Source: Arthrobacter oryzae (GTDB lineage: Bacteria; Actinomycetota; Actinomycetes; Actinomycetales; Micrococcaceae). From it: a DNA stretch of 64,000 nt. Position numbers and translations under genes: made by a program. Shown here piece by piece: positions 33,267 to 40,684 of the stretch. The DNA is taken from positions 1 to 64,000 of the forward strand of contig NZ_RBIR01000010.1 of the NCBI RefSeq assembly GCF_003634095.1. The letters run 5' to 3'. Numbering within the stretch: the stretch's first letter is position 1; the number at the start of each line of letters is the position of its first letter. The notes under the pieces were generated by a model that was not told where the DNA came from, did not search any database, and saw nothing but the letters and a program-made list of their open reading frames with translations.

Positions 33267-33800
33267 TTGAATATTCCTGCCCCGGACGAAACCCCGGACT
33301 TGGGTCCGGACTTTGACCTCCGCGCCTACCTGCGTGGATCCTGGTCCGTCGACCGCACGCTCCTGGACCGAAGCACCGGGGCCCGCGGAACCTTCACCGG
33401 CGTCGTCCGCTTCATCGATCAGCCCGACGGCGGCCTGCAGTGGCGTGAAGAAGGCACCGTGCGCTGGGCGTCCTTGAGCGGCGGGCCGTTCAGCGGGCCC
33501 GCCAGCCGGGAATACGCTTTGCGGCCGGCGGACACCCCTGCAGTCCTGGACGTGTACTTCCCGGACGGCCGTCCCTTCCACCGCATGGGATTTGCCGGGC
33601 AGTCCAACCACGATGTGCATTGGTGCGACCCCGACACGTACCGGGTGACGTACACGCTGCGTGGACCGGACGAGTGCGGCTACCGCTGGGACGTCACCGG
33701 GCCCGCCAAGGACCAGTTGCTCGAGTCGGCCCTGCGCCGGCTGGATTCGGCCGGGGGCACGGCCCCTGCCCGGGGCCCTGGCGTCAGGCCTGCCGCGTGA
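33267..33800 (+). CDS. DUF6314-like protein
   Basis: The 177-residue protein has the pattern of DUF6314: LRAYLRGSWSVDRTLLDR at the N-terminus, TFTGVVRFIDQ, WREEGTVRW, REYALRPADTPAVLDVYFPD and HWCDPDTYRVTYTLRGPDE. This looks like a lipocalin-like beta-barrel, and the function is unknown. It starts at TTG only two bases after the tRNA-Arg gene, with no visible ribosome-binding site, so it must be read from a transcript containing the tRNA or from a start inside it. A later TTG near 33298 is an alternative start. Its stop overlaps the NUDIX start as GTGA. Confidence 0.75.
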   Translation: MNIPAPDETPDLGPDFDLRAYLRGSWSVDRTLLDRSTGARGTFTGVVRFIDQPDGGLQWREEGTVRWASLSGGPFSGPASREYALRPADTPAVLDVYFPDGRPFHRMGFAGQSNHDVHWCDPDTYRVTYTLRGPDECGYRWDVTGPAKDQLLESALRRLDSAGGTAPARGPGVRPAA

Positions 33801-34207
33801 ACCCCCGCATTGTGGTCTCGGCCGTGTGCGTCTTTGATGGCTCCGGACGCCTGCTGACCGTCCGCAAACGCGGTACGGACAAGTTCATGCATCCCGGCGG
33901 CAAACCGGAGGCGGGCGAGAGCGCGGCCGAGGCCGCGGCGCGCGAGCTCCAGGAGGAAGTGGGGATCGTGCTGGCCCCGGACCGGCTGGACCTGCTGGGC
34001 TGCTGGCTGGCGGACGCCGCAAACGAGGCGGCCACCCAGATCGAGGCCACCGTCTTCACCGCTCCCGGGGTCTGGAGTGCCCGGCCGTCGGCTGAAATCG
34101 CCGAGATCCGCTGGCTGGACCTGACCGCCGAACTGCCCGGCGACCTCGCCCCTCTCCTGACGGACCATGTGCTGCCGGCGCTGTCCGCCAAACCGGCAGC
34201 CGGCTGA
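33797..34207 (+). CDS. NUDIX hydrolase
   Basis: The 136-residue protein has an intact Nudix box at about residues 34-56, GGKPEAGESAAEAAARELQ then EEVGIVL, which binds metal for cleavage of nucleoside diphosphate-linked substrates. The preceding LLTVRKRGTDKFMHP is typical of NADH pyrophosphatase or MutT-like family members. The substrate is not readable. The GTG start overlaps the previous stop, and an in-frame start at 33620 would lie entirely within the DUF6314 gene. Confidence 0.85.
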   Translation: MNPRIVVSAVCVFDGSGRLLTVRKRGTDKFMHPGGKPEAGESAAEAAARELQEEVGIVLAPDRLDLLGCWLADAANEAATQIEATVFTAPGVWSARPSAEIAEIRWLDLTAELPGDLAPLLTDHVLPALSAKPAAG

Positions 34208-34328
34208 GCCCGCAGCCCCGGAGGCCCAGAGCAGGGAGACCAGGGCAGAAGGCCCGGAGCGGGGCTCGGCACTGGGCCCGAAGCCCGGACCTAAGACTCC
34301 GCCCCGGTTCCCGGCTCAGTACCCGGGC

Positions 34329-36242
34329 CTAATAGCCGGGAACAGCCTCCTCGGCCACCGCGCTGGCCTCGGCGAACTGGGTCCGGTACAGCTCCGCGTA
34401 GCGGCCCTCGGCGGCGAGGAGCTCGCTGTGGGTGCCGCGCTCTACGATCGTGCCGCCCTCAACCACGAGGATCGCGTCTGCCGCGCGGATGGTGGAAAGC
34501 CGGTGGGCGATCACGACGGCGGTGCGGCCCTCCAGCGCGGCGCCCAACGCCTCCTGGACGGCGGCTTCGTTCGTGGAGTCCAGCGCGGCGGTGGCTTCGT
34601 CGAGGATGACCACCCGGGGCTGGGCGATGAGCAGGCGGGCGATGGTCAGGCGCTGCCGTTCGCCGCCGGAGAGCCGGTAGCCGCGCTCCCCCACCACGGT
34701 GTTCAGGCCGTCGGGGAGGGACCGGATCATGTCCTCGAGCCGGGCGCGGCGCAGCACGTCCCACATCTGCTCTTCGGTGGCCTCGGGCCGGGCCAGGCGC
34801 AGGTTGGAGGCGATGCTCTCGTGGAACAAGTGACCGTCCTGCGTCACCATGCCGAGGGTCTCGCGCATCGAATCAAAGGTAAGGTCCCGGACGTCCACGC
34901 CGGTGCCGGGCTCGGTGCCGCCGAAACGGACGGCCCCCGAGTCGACGTCGTACAGGCGGGAAAGAAGTTGCGCGATGGTGGACTTGCCGGCGCCGGAGGA
35001 GCCCACCAGGGCCACCGTCTGGCCCGGCTCCACCCGGAAGCTGATGCCGTGCAGCACTTCCTCGCCGCCGCGGGTGTCCAGGGTCAGCACGTCTTCCAGG
35101 GAGGCCAGCGAGACCTTGTCCGCCGAGGGGTAGGCGAAGCGGACGTCGTCGAACTCGACCGAGAGCGGGCCGCGCGGGGAGGCCACCGCATCCGGCTTCT
35201 GCTCGATCAGCGGCTTGAGATCCAGGATCTCGAAGACCCGCTCGAAGCTGACCAGGGCGCTCATGATCTCCACCCGGGCGTTCGAGAGCGCCGTGAGCGG
35301 CGCGTACAGGCGCGTGAGCAGCAGCGCGAGGACGACGACGTCGCCCGCCGCCAGCTGCCCGGCGAGCGCGAGCCAGCCGCCCAGCCCGTAGACCAGGGCG
35401 AGGGCCAGGGCGGAGACCAGCGTCAGCGCCGTGACGAAGGTGAACTGCAGCATGGCGGTGCGGACGCCGATGTCCCGGACCCGGCCGGCACGGAGGGCGA
35501 ACTCGCGGGATTCCTCGTCGGGGCGGCCGAACAGCTTGACCAGGGTGGCGCCCGGGGCGGAGAAGCGCTCGGTCATCTGGGTTCCCATGGAGGCGTTGTG
35601 CTCGGCGGCCTCGCGCCGCAGGTCGGCCAGTTTCGAGCCCATCCGGCGCGCCGGGATGAGGAAGATCGGCAGCAGGATCATGGCGAGGATCGTCACGAGC
35701 CACGATTTGTTGAGCATGACCACGAGTGTCAGCGCCAGGGCCACGACGTTGCTGACCACGCCGGAGAGTGTGCCGGCGAAGGCCGACTGCGCCCCGATGA
35801 CGTCGTTGTTCAGCCGGCTCACCAGGGCCCCGGTGCGGGTCCTGGTGAAGAAGGCAATCGGCATCTTCTGGACGTGGTCGAAGACCCTGGTGCGCAGATC
35901 CACGATCACGCCTTCGCCGATCGTGGAGGACAGCCAGCGCGTCACGAGCCCGATTCCGGCCTCGGCGACCGCCACGATGGCGATCAGGACGGCCAGCCAG
36001 ATCACCTTCGACGCTTCCGCGTGGGCGATGATCTCGTCAACCACCTGCCCGGCGAGGACCGGGGTGGCGACGGCCAGCACGGCCATCACGATGGAGAGCA
36101 GCACGAACGCGATCAGCTTGCCGCGGTACGGCCGGGCAAAACCGAAGACGCGCTTGAGTGTCTCCTTCGAGAACGGCTTGGACCCGCTCGATGCGCGGGT
36201 GATGTTGTAAAGGGAGCTCCAGGCGACCCGGTCCATGCTCAT
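34329..36242 (-). CDS. ABC exporter, fused permease and ATP-binding protein
   Basis: The 637-residue protein is a type IV ABC half-transporter: six membrane segments in the first 320 residues (LIAFVLLSIVMAVLAVATPV, then further segments to LALVYGLGGWLALAG) and a nucleotide-binding domain with VALVGSSGAGKSTIAQLLSR (Walker A), the LSGGERQRLTIARLL signature and VVILDEATAALDS (Walker B). It likely exports a lipid, peptide or drug as a homodimer. It starts with an ATGA overlap with the ABC-F gene upstream, so the two are co-transcribed. The substrate is not identifiable. Confidence 0.88.
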   Translation of the reverse strand: MSMDRVAWSSLYNITRASSGSKPFSKETLKRVFGFARPYRGKLIAFVLLSIVMAVLAVATPVLAGQVVDEIIAHAEASKVIWLAVLIAIVAVAEAGIGLVTRWLSSTIGEGVIVDLRTRVFDHVQKMPIAFFTRTRTGALVSRLNNDVIGAQSAFAGTLSGVVSNVVALALTLVVMLNKSWLVTILAMILLPIFLIPARRMGSKLADLRREAAEHNASMGTQMTERFSAPGATLVKLFGRPDEESREFALRAGRVRDIGVRTAMLQFTFVTALTLVSALALALVYGLGGWLALAGQLAAGDVVVLALLLTRLYAPLTALSNARVEIMSALVSFERVFEILDLKPLIEQKPDAVASPRGPLSVEFDDVRFAYPSADKVSLASLEDVLTLDTRGGEEVLHGISFRVEPGQTVALVGSSGAGKSTIAQLLSRLYDVDSGAVRFGGTEPGTGVDVRDLTFDSMRETLGMVTQDGHLFHESIASNLRLARPEATEEQMWDVLRRARLEDMIRSLPDGLNTVVGERGYRLSGGERQRLTIARLLIAQPRVVILDEATAALDSTNEAAVQEALGAALEGRTAVVIAHRLSTIRAADAILVVEGGTIVERGTHSELLAAEGRYAELYRTQFAEASAVAEEAVPGY

Positions 36243-37906
36243 TTGGTGTTGCCTTTCGGGGCATCGGCGTGCAGTTCGGTGACGACGCCGTTTTCGACGT
36301 TCCAACGCGCGTCAAGGCGCACGTTTTCCAGCAGCCGGCGGTCGTGGGTGACGAGCAGCAGGGCGCCGTCGTAGCTCTCGAGGGCTTCCTCGAGCTGTTC
36401 AATCGCGGGCAGGTCCAGGTGGTTGGTGGGTTCATCCAGGACCAGGAGGTTCACGCCCCGGGCCTGCAGCAGGGCCAGCGCGGCCCGGGTCCGTTCCCCC
36501 GGGGAGAGGGAGTCGACGGGACGGCTGGTGTGATCGGCCTTGAGCCCGAATTTTGCCAGCAGGGTCCGCACCTCGGCCGGGGTCTGCTCGGTCAGCACGG
36601 CCTCGACGGCGTCTCCCAGCTTCAGCTCGCCGGCCAGCAGCCCGCGGGCCTGGTCGATCTCCCCGACGGCCACGGACGCGCCCATGGACGCGTCCCCCGC
36701 GTCGGGACGCTGGACGCCCAGCAGGAGCCGGAGCAGGGTGGACTTGCCGGCGCCGTTGGGCCCGGTGATCCCGATCCGTTCCCCCGCGTTCAGCTGCAGG
36801 TTCACCGGGCCCAGGGTGAAGTCGCCCTGCTGCGCGACCGCGTCGCGCAGGGTGGCCACGACCGCGCTGGACCGGGGCGCGGCCCCGATGCTGAACTGCA
36901 GCTGCCACTCCTTGCGCGGCTCGTCCACTTCTTCGAGCCGGGCAATGCGCGATTCCATCTGCCGGACCTTCTGCCCCTGCTTTTCCGAGGACTCGGTGCT
37001 GGCCGCACGGCGGATCTTGTCATTGTCCGGGTTTTTCTTCATGGCATTCCGCACGCCCTGGGAGCTCCACTCGCGCTGCGTGCGGGCCCGGGAGACGAGG
37101 TCGGCCTTGGTGGCGGCGAATTCCTCGAAGCGTTCACGGGCGTGGCGGCGCGCGACGGCGCGCTCCTCCAGGAACGACTCGTACCCGCCGTCGTACACCG
37201 CCACCGAATTCTGGGCCAGGTCCAGTTCCACGATGGTGGTCACGCAGCGGGCCAGGAACTCGCGGTCGTGCGAGACCAGGACGACGCCGCCGCGCAGGCC
37301 CTGCACGAAGGCTTCCAGTTTGGCCAGGCCATTGAGGTCAAGGTCGTTGGTGGGCTCGTCGAGCAGCACGATGTCGAAGCGGCTGAGCAGCAGCGCTGCG
37401 AGGGCGACGCGGGCGGCCTGGCCCCCGGACAGTCCCGTCATCCCGGCGTCCGGGCCCACCTCAAGTCCCAGGTCCGCCAGAACGGCCGGGATCCGGTCTT
37501 CCAGGTCGGCGGCGCCGGAGGCCATCCAGCGGTCGAATGCGAGGGAGTAGGCGTCGTCCGCGCCCGGGGCGCCGGAGCCGAGAGCCTCGGCGGTGGATTC
37601 CATGGCTGCGGTTGCCTGGGCGCAGCCCGTGCGCCGGGCGATATACCCGGCGACGCTTTCGCCGGCAATCCGCTCGTGCTCCTGCGGCAGCCAGCCCACA
37701 AAGGCGTCGGCGGGGGCCAGGCTCACTGTGCCGTCCTGGGGGGCGTCGACGCCGGCCAGCAGCCGCAGCAGGGTGGATTTGCCGGCACCGTTGGCACCGA
37801 CGACGCCGACGACGTCACCGGGGGCCACCGTCAGGGAGAGTTTCGAGAAGAGGGTGCGGTGGTCGTGACCGCCGGAAAGGTCTTTGGCAACAAGGGTTGC
37901 AGTCAT
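36239..37906 (-). CDS. ABC-F family ATP-binding protein (ribosome-protection type likely)
   Basis: The 555-residue protein has two ATP-binding domains with no membrane segment. The first has VVGANGAGKSTLLRLLAGVD, the second ITGPNGAGKSTLLRLLLGVQ, with LSGGQAARVALAALL and LSPGERTRAALALL signatures and two LDEPTN Walker B boxes. A basic, coiled-coil inter-domain linker with RRHARERFEEFAATKADLVS fits the ABC-F P-site tRNA-interaction motif. Members either tune translation or protect the ribosome from antibiotics; the choice cannot be made here. GAGAGGA lies 7 bases upstream. A leader ORF and a strong hairpin precede it, suggesting regulated expression. Confidence 0.85.
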   Translation of the reverse strand: MTATLVAKDLSGGHDHRTLFSKLSLTVAPGDVVGVVGANGAGKSTLLRLLAGVDAPQDGTVSLAPADAFVGWLPQEHERIAGESVAGYIARRTGCAQATAAMESTAEALGSGAPGADDAYSLAFDRWMASGAADLEDRIPAVLADLGLEVGPDAGMTGLSGGQAARVALAALLLSRFDIVLLDEPTNDLDLNGLAKLEAFVQGLRGGVVLVSHDREFLARCVTTIVELDLAQNSVAVYDGGYESFLEERAVARRHARERFEEFAATKADLVSRARTQREWSSQGVRNAMKKNPDNDKIRRAASTESSEKQGQKVRQMESRIARLEEVDEPRKEWQLQFSIGAAPRSSAVVATLRDAVAQQGDFTLGPVNLQLNAGERIGITGPNGAGKSTLLRLLLGVQRPDAGDASMGASVAVGEIDQARGLLAGELKLGDAVEAVLTEQTPAEVRTLLAKFGLKADHTSRPVDSLSPGERTRAALALLQARGVNLLVLDEPTNHLDLPAIEQLEEALESYDGALLLVTHDRRLLENVRLDARWNVENGVVTELHADAPKGNTK

Positions 37907-37992
37907 TACTTCATCCTCTCACTGCGGGCCAAAACGGGTCGTCCCGACTGGCAGAAACCGGCCGTCGCGACGGGCCGAAACCACCCGGGCAT
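37906..37992 (-). CDS. 28-residue leader ORF overlapping the ABC-F start
   Basis: An ATG at 37992 opens 28 codons (beginning MPGWFRPVATAGF and ending ARSERMK) whose TAA shares its last A with the ABC-F ATG (TAATG). Short leader ORFs with this stop-start overlap occur ahead of regulated antibiotic-resistance ABC-F genes. No strong ribosome-binding site precedes it, and its first codon lies beside the 3' arm of the hairpin at 37997-38041. Coding status is uncertain. Confidence 0.4.
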   Translation of the reverse strand: MPGWFRPVATAGFCQSGRPVLARSERMK

Positions 37993-37996
37993 AGAA

Positions 37997-38041
37997 GAAC
38001 CCGCCGGTCCGGACTTGGGGGGTGTACGGACCAGCGGGTTC
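37997..38041 (-). terminator. Hairpin in the ABC-F leader, candidate attenuator
   Basis: On the minus strand GAACCCGCTGGTCCG pairs with CGGACCGGCGGGTTC around a 15-base loop, with one T-G mispair. TCTTCT follows. It lies about 90-135 bases upstream of the ABC-F start, just after a possible promoter (TATGCT box near 38050). As a terminator in a leader it could be relieved by a stalled ribosome. Confidence 0.5.
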
Positions 38042-38177
38042 GACCATTTAGCATAGTTGAATTAGGACCTCACGTAAAATCTCCGCACGATGTACCGCCA
38101 CACCACAACCACCAGCCTCCACTGCCCCACCGCATACCAGTAGCCACACTGCCCGTCGACTCCGCAGGAAGCCCTAG

Positions 38178-38924
38178 ATGCCACTACCCGCAAAGGCGTT
38201 CCAACTCTGGCTTCATCAGGTTGCCCCGTCCGCGAGCACCGCCGATATCTGCAGGATCTCCGGGATCAAGCGCACCACTCTTGCGCAGCAACTGGTGCGC
38301 GGCAAGGTGGCCGAATCGACATTGGTCAGCATCAGCCGGGCCTTGGATTTGAGTCCGCTGGCGGCCCTGGCCTCGTTCGACCAGTACGGTGAGCTGGCCA
38401 CCCGGCAGCAGCCTCCCAGCGCCGCCGAACTCGTTAGCCAGATCGCCACCATGGACCTGTTGCGGGCGGTCATATCGCGGTCCTCGCCGGCCTACGGCGG
38501 CTATGGCGACAACGGCAGCTCAATGACCCCCGATCTGACTCCGGCCCCCCACGCCACGTCCGTGCGGAACTGGGTGGATGCGATCGACGACGGCGAGTTG
38601 CGCCACAGGGTTTCGGCGGCCACAGGCGTGGCGCCGCAAAACTATTCGGCCCAGCTCACGGCCAACAGGCTGTCCCCCGAATTGGCCGTCGCGACGGCCC
38701 GGGCTGCGGGCGTAGGATTCACAGGCGGGCTCGTCGCCACCGGCTTGATAACCGAGGAGGAGGCCGGCTGGCCGCCAGGGGCCAAACAGACGGCGTTGGA
38801 CGCGCTCTCCGACGGAGAACTCACCGCCCTCGCCGGAGAGCGGCTTCAAGCGCTCGGAAAATCGCTGCGCCGCCAGGAGCAGGAGCAAGCACAAACAGAG
38901 AAAATTTGGGAGAATCTCGGATGA
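38178..38924 (+). CDS. XRE-like helix-turn-helix protein
   Basis: The 248-residue protein has an N-terminal helix-turn-helix (ADICRISGIKRTTLAQQLVR, about residues 22-41) followed by VSISRALDLSPLAALASFDQ, and a second helical region (TALDALSDGELTALAGERLQ) near the C-terminus. It is otherwise of unknown type. AGGAAG precedes the ATG. The stop overlaps the start of a membrane protein gene as ATGA, so it probably regulates or partners that operon. It is divergent from the ABC-F leader, and its own promoter would lie in 38045-38177. Confidence 0.75.
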   Translation: MPLPAKAFQLWLHQVAPSASTADICRISGIKRTTLAQQLVRGKVAESTLVSISRALDLSPLAALASFDQYGELATRQQPPSAAELVSQIATMDLLRAVISRSSPAYGGYGDNGSSMTPDLTPAPHATSVRNWVDAIDDGELRHRVSAATGVAPQNYSAQLTANRLSPELAVATARAAGVGFTGGLVATGLITEEEAGWPPGAKQTALDALSDGELTALAGERLQALGKSLRRQEQEQAQTEKIWENLG

Positions 38925-39667
38925 TAGGCGTCCTGCAGTGGGGCACGCTGGCGGTATGCGGCATCGCCACGCTTCTCCGGGTTCCGAGTGCCCTTCGGGG
39001 TGAGAACCGGTCCCTGTTCTCCATCCTGGCGCTGCTGACCCTGGCCATCCTGCTCAGCATTGATGCCCCGTATGTGGCCGTCGACCAGGCCTTGGGCGGC
39101 GTGAACGTCGCCAATCTTGTGCTCCGGTTCGTCATATTCGCCGCCGTCTTCTTCCTCGGGCTGCGGATGGCCCGGGGGTTTGGCGCGGATGATTCCCTCC
39201 GGCTCATCACCGGGCCCGTCGGCATCGCGGCAGCCGCAGCCGCCTCGGCCGCGGTGGTGGTGGTCTTCCTCATGACGGACACGGCCGGTTCCTCGGCGGG
39301 GCTGGTCGCCGTGGCCGCCAAAGGCGCCCGCAATGCTGCCTTGGTGGAGTACTACGGTGCCGCCGGGCGGCTCTATCCGGCGTTCATCATGCTGGCCCTG
39401 TTTCCGGCAATGGTGCGGACACTTCGCAGCGGCCTCTCCGTCCTGGTGCGGTGCGGCGCGGCACTGCTGGCGGTAGGTACCGTGGCCATGTCCCTGAGCC
39501 TGCTGTTTCCCGTTATTCCGCCGCCCCTCGGCTTCCTGCGCTACGTTATCAATTACATGGCGGTGCTCTGCGTGGTCCTGGGGCTGGTCCTGTTCTGGCT
39601 GGCCAAGGCCCTTGCGCAGCGGGCCCCCAAGAAGCAAGCTAGCCTCTCCGGCGTGCCTCGGCGCTGA
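38921..39667 (+). CDS. Membrane protein, first of a tandem paralogous pair
   Basis: The 248-residue protein has about seven hydrophobic segments. It shares VLQWGTLAVCGIATLLRVP, the loop before a second helix, DQALGGVNVANLVLRFVIFA and the GRLYPAFIMLALFPAMVRT region with the gene that follows, so the two are paralogues. The layout of helix-turn-helix gene then seven-helix protein resembles the actinobacterial MAB_1171c-type putative transporter loci, though this match is from memory and the proteins are shorter. The ATG at 38921 overlaps the upstream stop. The function is unknown. Confidence 0.7.
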   Translation: MIGVLQWGTLAVCGIATLLRVPSALRGENRSLFSILALLTLAILLSIDAPYVAVDQALGGVNVANLVLRFVIFAAVFFLGLRMARGFGADDSLRLITGPVGIAAAAAASAAVVVVFLMTDTAGSSAGLVAVAAKGARNAALVEYYGAAGRLYPAFIMLALFPAMVRTLRSGLSVLVRCGAALLAVGTVAMSLSLLFPVIPPPLGFLRYVINYMAVLCVVLGLVLFWLAKALAQRAPKKQASLSGVPRR

Positions 39668-39695
39668 GCCGGCAAGTGATGTGGGAGAACCCGGA

Positions 39696-40439
39696 ATGAT
39701 TGCAACCCTCCAGTGGGGCACGCTGATCATCTGTTCCGTGGCCCTCCTCCTCCGCGTTCCGGACGCGGTCCAGGGGCGGAACAGGATGGTCTTTGGGATT
39801 CTGGTTCTCGCGACGCTGTGCAGCCTCCTCTCGGTGCCGGGGCCTTATGAGGCGATCGACGCTGCTCTGGGGGGCTGGAACCTCACCCATCTCGTCCTGC
39901 GCATCCTGGTGTTCGCCGCAGTTCTGTTGGTTGGCCTGCGGATTGCCCGGGGCTTGGCAGATCAACGCGGCTACCGCCTCATTGCGGGCCCGGCCGGACG
40001 CTGGGCTCTGGCCTTAAGCTGTGCCGCGGTGGCCGGGGCGTTCGCCCTCATGGACACCCGCGGGTCCTCGGTGGGCCTGTTGGGCATAGCGGACAACGGT
40101 GGCCACAATGCCGTCCTGGCACCGTTCTATGCCGCCGCCGGCCGCACCTATCCGGCCTTTGTCTCGCTCGCCCTTCTGCCGGCCCTGCTGGCCACCGCCC
40201 GGAGCCAATTGCCGCGGTTGGTGCGCGCCGGGGCCGTCCTGACATCCCTCGGTGCGGTGGCGGCCGTCCTCGGCCTCCCTGCTTCCTTCGCCCCGGATTC
40301 CTGGATCCCAGCGCAGGTGACGGTCAACAACCTGGCCGTCCTCGGTTATGTCCTGGGACTGTGCCTGTTCTGGGTTTCCGGGCTGGTTGCGAACAAATCC
40401 GGTAACGCTAGGGCAACATTTCGTAAGAACAAGGGGTAG
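39696..40439 (+). CDS. Membrane protein, second of a tandem paralogous pair
   Basis: The 247-residue protein has about seven hydrophobic segments and a layout that mirrors the preceding gene: TLQWGTLIICSVALLLRVPD, DAALGGWNLTHLVLRILVFA, and AAGRTYPAFVSLALLPALLA. GGGAG lies about 9 bases upstream of the ATG at 39696. It is separated from its partner by 28 bases and followed by a hairpin terminator, so the three genes form one operon. The pair probably arose by duplication and may act as a heteromer. No substrate is known. Confidence 0.7.
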   Translation: MIATLQWGTLIICSVALLLRVPDAVQGRNRMVFGILVLATLCSLLSVPGPYEAIDAALGGWNLTHLVLRILVFAAVLLVGLRIARGLADQRGYRLIAGPAGRWALALSCAAVAGAFALMDTRGSSVGLLGIADNGGHNAVLAPFYAAAGRTYPAFVSLALLPALLATARSQLPRLVRAGAVLTSLGAVAAVLGLPASFAPDSWIPAQVTVNNLAVLGYVLGLCLFWVSGLVANKSGNARATFRKNKG

Positions 40440-40558
40440 GCCATTCACAAAATCATTAGACCGTGAAAGAATCATGATTGTGTGAAAGCGACACCGCTTT
40501 GCGTACGGAAGTCAGCCGTGCAAAGCAGAGGCAGTCGTCCAAACGCCATTGGGGGGAT

Positions 40559-40592
40559 GAGTGGTAGCGGTCCGCAAGGACCGCTCCCACTC
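40559..40592. terminator. Terminator hairpin after the paralogous membrane genes
   Basis: GAGTGGTAGCGGTCC pairs with GGACCGCTCCCACTC around GCAA, and GCCTGTTT follows. It lies between convergent transcripts. Upstream, at about 40443-40483, TTCACAAAATCAT and ATGATTGTGTGAA form another imperfect inverted repeat of unknown role. I see no gene in the 40440-40684 gap. Confidence 0.7.
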
Positions 40593-40684
40593 AGCCTGTT
40601 TAAGGGGATTTCCCTGGTTTTCCGCTGCCCGCAGGAGGCCAGGACCGCGCTGGGGGCCGTCGCGGAGCCTGCCGGTTGCCGGTA

